A program made the translations under genes and the position numbers. The notes under the pieces were generated by a model. The model was given only the letters and a program-made list of their open reading frames with translations, made no database searches and was not told the DNA's origin. From Histoplasma ohiense (taxonomy: Eukaryota > Ascomycota > Eurotiomycetes > Onygenales > Ajellomycetaceae), in assembly GCA_017607445.1 (NCBI GenBank), contig JAEVHH010000004.1:4340001-4404000 (forward strand): DNA of 64,000 bases, read 5' to 3'. Positions 59,413-64,000 of the stretch are shown here, in pieces (position 1 is the stretch's first letter; every line of letters starts with the position of its first letter).

Positions 59413-60994
59413 ATGTCTAGCTCTTCTCTATTCTGCAATATAATCTCTGATTGCTGTGTCTTCTGCTGTTCTGATCACATTGTGCAATCTATTGATAAGT
59501 TCTTGTTGATCAAACCTTGTTGAAAGCTAATCTGACTGTGAATTGATGGCTTTCACAGTTGCTAACTGTTGTTAGCTTCTACTTCTCATCATCAGAGTAT
59601 ACATCTTGCTCATGATTGTCTCATCTTCTCTTTCAATGCCCCTTCTGTGTGCAACCTTGCTTCTGTTGAGGAGATCACCTCCACCAATGTTGTGGGGGCA
59701 GAGTGTGATGATGACAACACCAGTGAAGCAGTTGGTGAGGATGTAGACAGTGGTGATAGCATTTGTGAAGATGCTGAGATGATGAATGTCTCTGTGTTGT
59801 CCTCTGCTGCTGCCTTCTCTGCTTCCACTGATTCCTCCTCTCTCACCCCCATCAATCTCTCTCTTTCCTTCCACACTGATTTCTCTCTTTTGTCTGATCT
59901 TCAAGAGGCCCTGCACATCTTCTGCAGTCTTTCTCTCTATTCTCCACACCTTCCTCCCACTTCCACTGCCTCTGTCAAAACATGATTTCACATGCAAGTA
60001 CTGTACAACACAACTCAATTCACCAGTTATTCATCTGTCACATCTCTTGCTTGAAGTAAGTACAAGACTTTTAGCAATCTTACACATCCTCTGAATTCTG
60101 CTGTTGTTTGTACTGATTGTGCTGAGTGTATGTTATACCCCTTCTTGTCTCTTTTCTACAATTTTTATTCTAACTTTCATAGATGAAATTGTACAGAGTC
60201 TCTGTGTTGTTGAGATTATGACAGACAAAGACCTTCACATCATATTTGCTTACATCAACTTCTGCATCATCCCTCTGTCTTCACACACTTTCAGCTTATC
60301 AGACAAGTGTCTTCATTCTTTTTGTTGATGAATGACTTCTGACTTGATCATTCATAGAAAGAAGATACATGTCCAAGGTAGTCTGAACAGTGATGTGGTG
60401 CTTTTTTATACTTATGATGAGTATACATCTGTTTCTTGTGCTGATTGTGTGAGAGGTAAAGAGTCATTTCAATTTTGTATTCTGTCTTCTATATGTGACT
60501 GTTCTGTTGACTGCTCTTATCTCTGCTGCAACTGTTTCTGAAGCTTTAAGAAGAGTTTCTATTTCTTCAGTAAGTGTACATTTCTTTCTTCTCATTGTGA
60601 TGACTGTTAATGTTCTACAGTTACTTCTGACATCACTCTGCATATGTCTATCTCTGCTTCTCTCTCAGATTCTTTCATCACTCATTCATTCTTCTCCACT
60701 TTCAATTCCATTTCTTCTCTTTCTTCAACTTTCATTGAGTGAGCATCTGTCATTCATTTCTGTAGAAATTTGAGTGTCTGCTCAACTGCTTTGTTTATTT
60801 TCTTCTTGCTCTCTTCTCTTCTGACTGGTTTTTCTCTGTGTATGCATGCTCATTGTTTTGTTGGCCTCTCTGTGAATCTTTTCATTGAAGATATTGAATT
60901 GATGTGTCAGGCTCTGTGTGAGGTGGAGGTGTGCACTGCACTTCTACACATGCACCTTGAGATTCTGAAGTCCTTGGTGCAGACTGAGTTTTAG
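59413..60994 (+). CDS. antisense, intron-containing cysteine-rich gene in element K
   Basis: Opposite to the K pol. A CT-rich leader (59330-59412) leads to ATG at 59413. Exon 1 59413-59518 (MSSSSLFCNIISDCCVFCCS). A 57-bp phase-1 intron 59519-59575 has a branch-like GCTAAC and acceptor TTGTTAG; it contains three in-frame stops that splicing removes. Exon 2 59576-59985 is open and acidic/serine-rich (GAECDDDNTSEAVGEDVDSG). Further right, frames carry more cysteine pairs (FTCKYC, VCTDCAEC, SCADCVRG) with consensus donors at 60056 and 60570 and an acceptor TTCTACAG at 60613-60620 (51-bp intron 60570-60620), so the gene probably continues to about 60994 (TAG). The exact exon chain past 59985 is uncertain and includes stops. 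Function unknown. Confidence 0.45.
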
Positions 60995-61139
60995 TTTTCT
61001 TTTTGTTGTGTACAGATGTTTCTGAAGGTTGTTGATTTGAATGTTTTCATTGATGTACATCTTTTCTTTTGTTTTTGTGACATCCATGTATTTTTAGAAG
61101 TCAGGCAAAGCCCTTGCAGTGGTCATTAGAGCTGTGTGT

Positions 61140-64000
61140 GAATAGATCTTTTTTCTGATTTCCTCTTTTTCCTTTCTTTTCTAGTCATTAATCTTACATA
61201 ATCTTTTACTGGTTCTATACTTGACAACTAGATGCAGCAGATCTCATGTTTTTCAATGAGAGTCTTCTGCCTCTGCATATTATACTGTCCCTCTTCACAA
61301 ACTCAGACAACTACAGTGAATGACTCATTGAAACTAACCTCATCTGATCTCTGAGCATTCTCAGATATTGAAATAGCTTGATTCAATGTGTCTGCTGATG
61401 TTTCTGACAGTTCATCCTCTGAGATCTCTGTGATTGAGCTAGTGTAGACAGTTGAATCCTCTTCTGAATCTCTTTGTTTCTTGCAACTCAATTCATGTGC
61501 TGATCAGCTGTCTCAAGTTCACCTCTGACTGTGTTGCACCCACTGTCTACATTGCAATATCATACAGCCAGCAACAGTCTCATCACTTATCAGAGCATGC
61601 CATATGCCTGCCTTTTCCATTTCCTCCCATTCTTTTTTAGTTATTGTTGAGAGGTCTGAGTAAGTGATATCATCTGATTTGTAAATGTTGATGATTTCTC
61701 TAACTTCTCTGAGCTTTTCTATTGTAAGCCCTCTTTTCTTCAACACTGATGATAGTGCTGCAGATGATCACAGCTCATTGAAATTCTTCACTTTCATCTC
61801 TACAAGATGAGAGCTATTTATAAGATTGTGTAGAACTCATCCCTCTGATTCTTTCAAAGTATACATTTCAAGAAGATGTGATTTGAGGATTTTGTACAGC
61901 TCAAATCACCTTGGTTGAAACTTCTCAGATTCTTCATTTCATATGAGAACTCAAGTGCTCACAGTGAGGCTCATTTCTTTCACTAGTGAGTCTTATATTC
62001 TTTTTGATTGTATGGCATGGTTGAGCAGTAATTTGTTTGCTTTTGCTCAGATGTGACTAACTTCCCTTACTCTTGATTTCATATTCACAATCACTATCTC
62101 CTCCTCTACCTGCTCCTGTGTATCCCCCGGGATACGCGGATGCACTCCATAGAGCAGGTAGAATGACAAGTGCTTTGAGACTGCATGCTGATGAACTCAC
62201 ATTGCAAATAATGTCTGTCTCAGATATTCATTTCATAATCTTGTGGACTTCCCCACTAGATATTTCATCAGCATGCTGTCTAGTATTCTGTTTAAGTGTT
62301 TGACTTTTTCATTTGTATGAGAGTGATAGAGTGTTGTTGTGTGATGCTTCATCTGCAACTGTTTGACAAAGTGCCTCACAGCTTCTTCTACAAGGTTTGC
62401 ACCATTATCTGTCAATATCTCACAGAGCATATCATAATTGATGTAGATATCATTGTGTAGAAATTTAGCAATGATCTCCTCCATCATCTCTGACACCACT
62501 CATGTGATTGGCCACTCTGTGGTGTAATCAATTGCTGTTATTATCCAGCAGTTCTCATTTGATGTTCATGGCAATACCTCTATGAGATCTATCTCTCAAT
62601 GTTCAAATAATTTAATCATATCTTTCATCTGATGTTGTGCCCTCTCACACTTCAATCCTTGTCTTGTGCTCTTTGAGACTTGGCAGTTCGGGCACTTCTG
62701 CACATATGCTTGAATATCTTCTTCCATGCTTGGTCAGTATGCTCAACCTTTCAGAACACTCATAAATTCTGAGCTCCTCAAGTGGCTGAACTCCTTGTGC
62801 ATACAACTTACCAGATTCTGTCAAAACTGGGACTCAAGATACAGTGTCTCTGTGTAACTGAGGTCACAGTAAAGCACAACATTCTCCTCTAACTTCACAA
62901 GCTTGAATTTTGGAAGCATCTCTTTTATTATCTTCATCAGATGTTTATCAGCTGATACACTTCCATTCTTCAAGTGGATGATCATGGCTTCCAATCACTC
63001 TGCCTCATCACAACCCCTCAGTGCTATTAGTGTGAATTCTCTCTGTGCCATGTTTGCTGAACCTTCTCTCATGAAGTCAGATCTACAACTTATAGCATCT
63101 GACATGATAGCATCCACCCTCTTTCTGTATTTGATTTGAAGGTCATACATCTGGAACTCTGATATCCATTGTGCTAGTCACTTGGAGGATTTGATTGTTG
63201 TTTGCAAATAAATGAGGCTTTTGTGATCAGTGATCACTGTTGTCATATACTCATTGTTGATATATCAATCCCACAGATCTAGTGTGTGTTTGATTGCTAG
63301 AAGTTTCTTCTCATGCACAGAATAGTTAAGCTCTGCATCTGACAGCTTTCAGCCATCATACACTACTGGGTGTAATTTATCATCCTTCTCCACTTGCAAG
63401 AGGGAGCATCCAATGGCTCATTCTGATGCATTGATTTCAATTGTGAAGAGCTTTGTATGATCCAGTTGAACAAGCACTGAAGATGTTGTCATACATTCTC
63501 TAAGCTCAAGAAAGATCTCTTTGCAGAAGATGTTTCAGATGATTGAATGAAATTTCTTTTTGCAAAGCTCAGTGTCTGTCTCTTTAAGAAGATCTGACAA
63601 TAGAGCAGCAATTCATGTAAAATCCTTTACAAATCTTCTGTAATAGAATGTCAGTTCTAAAAATTGATGTATGTGGTGTATGTTTCTAGGCCTTGGCCAT
63701 TTCACAATAACTTCTAGTTTTTCGGGGATTGGGTGTATGCAGCCCTCTTCCACAAGATGTCCCACAAACTTCAACTTCTTTGTACCAAACACACATTTCA
63801 ATGATTTGATGTAGAGCTTGTGCTCTGCCAGAGTTGTGAGCATCTGGTCAACATGTTGCAGATGCTCTTTGTACAAGTTCAAAAAGATTAAGATATTGTC
63901 AAGATATACAAGACACAATCAGCTGTTCTGTTTTGCAAGAATTGTATTCATTATCATCTGAAAGGTTGCAGAGGCATTTGTAAGCTCCATAGATATCACA
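61140..64000 (-). pseudogene. K pol, partial (RT, RNase H, integrase and C-terminal part)
   Basis: RT at 63613-63918 with VYLDNILIF, where the second catalytic D of YLDD is N, then VGHLVEEG and FYYRRFVKDFT. RNase H near 63190-63450 (NYSVHEKKLLAI, TDHKSL). Integrase zinc-binding part near 62650-62720 (CPNCQVSKSTRQG) and core 62233-62499 (ILTDNGANLVEE ... YHSHTNEKVKHLNR). The C-terminal segment near 61519-61746 (YSDLSTITKKEWEEME) and an acidic tail to about 61300 follow. The N-terminus lies beyond the window. Confidence 0.8.

Larger units (their letters stand above)
59006..64000 (-). mobile_element. Ty3/gypsy element K, runs off the window
   Basis: A third gypsy family, in minus orientation, inserted in the 3' LTR of H. 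Its short 3' LTR is 59006-59153, followed by the complement of a polypurine tract (GATAGGGGAGGA). Pol is at about 61140-64000. The 2-kb stretch between holds an opposite-strand gene. Fewer stops than G2 or H. Confidence 0.82.

Noticed and set aside
59572..60018. 148-codon minus-strand ORF in K
   Set aside because: It is the complement of the antisense exon 2, arginine/glutamate-rich as expected from CT-rich sequence, with no motif; the plus strand has the splice signals and leader.

Overview
The window looks like part of a filamentous ascomycete (Pezizomycotina) chromosome. The evidence is a fungal APH-type kinase, relics of DUF3723-like and DUF3435-like proteins, short fungal-type introns of about 47-57 bp, Ty3/gypsy chromoviruses with C-terminal chromodomains, and Tad-like LINEs. 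Nearly all sequence to the right of about 7 kb is transposon sequence heavily damaged by C-to-T / G-to-A transitions. I cannot name the species.

Layout. 1-1115: two ordinary genes in convergent orientation, the 3' part of an APH-family phosphotransferase (+) and a conserved hypothetical (-). 1116-6000: mostly non-coding, with a 30-bp perfect palindrome and one promoter-like stretch with a small ORF. 6086-6849: a broken DUF3723-like gene. 7262-7483: a LINE 3' fragment. 8017-8830: a broken DUF3435-like (tyrosine recombinase) gene. 9349-49434: one nested block of transposons. 49435-49847: a short orphan segment. 49848-64000: a second nest (gypsy G3 containing gypsy H containing gypsy K) that runs off the window.

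The first nest can be taken apart from its target-site duplications (TSDs). LINE Z (36803-49434) is the base. Gypsy G2 (minus, 9349-36794, TSD CAGAT) sits at the 3' tail of Z. Inside G2 are gypsy G1 (plus, 11294-17515, TSD GTTTT), a tRNA-derived SINE (17739-18128, 14-bp TSD), a hAT-like non-autonomous element (20358-21676, 8-bp TSD) and, within the G2 5' LTR, LINE X (23176-36550, 14-bp TSD). LINE Y (23666-30358, 14-bp TSD) lies inside X. Gypsy G4 (37413-43340, TSD CATAC), the best preserved, lies inside Z. The pieces add up: both G2 LTRs are 533 bp after removing inserts, and the three LINEs are 6.67-6.70 kb.

Three things stand out. (1) Gypsy elements H and K each carry, between pol and the 3' LTR and on the opposite strand, what looks like an intron-containing, cysteine-rich gene. 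Splicing joins open frames and, in K, removes in-frame stops. (2) The decay spectrum is dominated by CpG and CpC targets rather than the CpA of classical RIP. (3) The 5' leader of the G family holds an array of seven short hairpin-like repeats, and its LTRs hold a 63-bp (21-codon) tandem repeat of variable copy number. The DUF3435-like and DUF3723-like relics lying 1.2 kb apart also suggest a dead Starship-type mobile element at the edge of the gene-bearing region.
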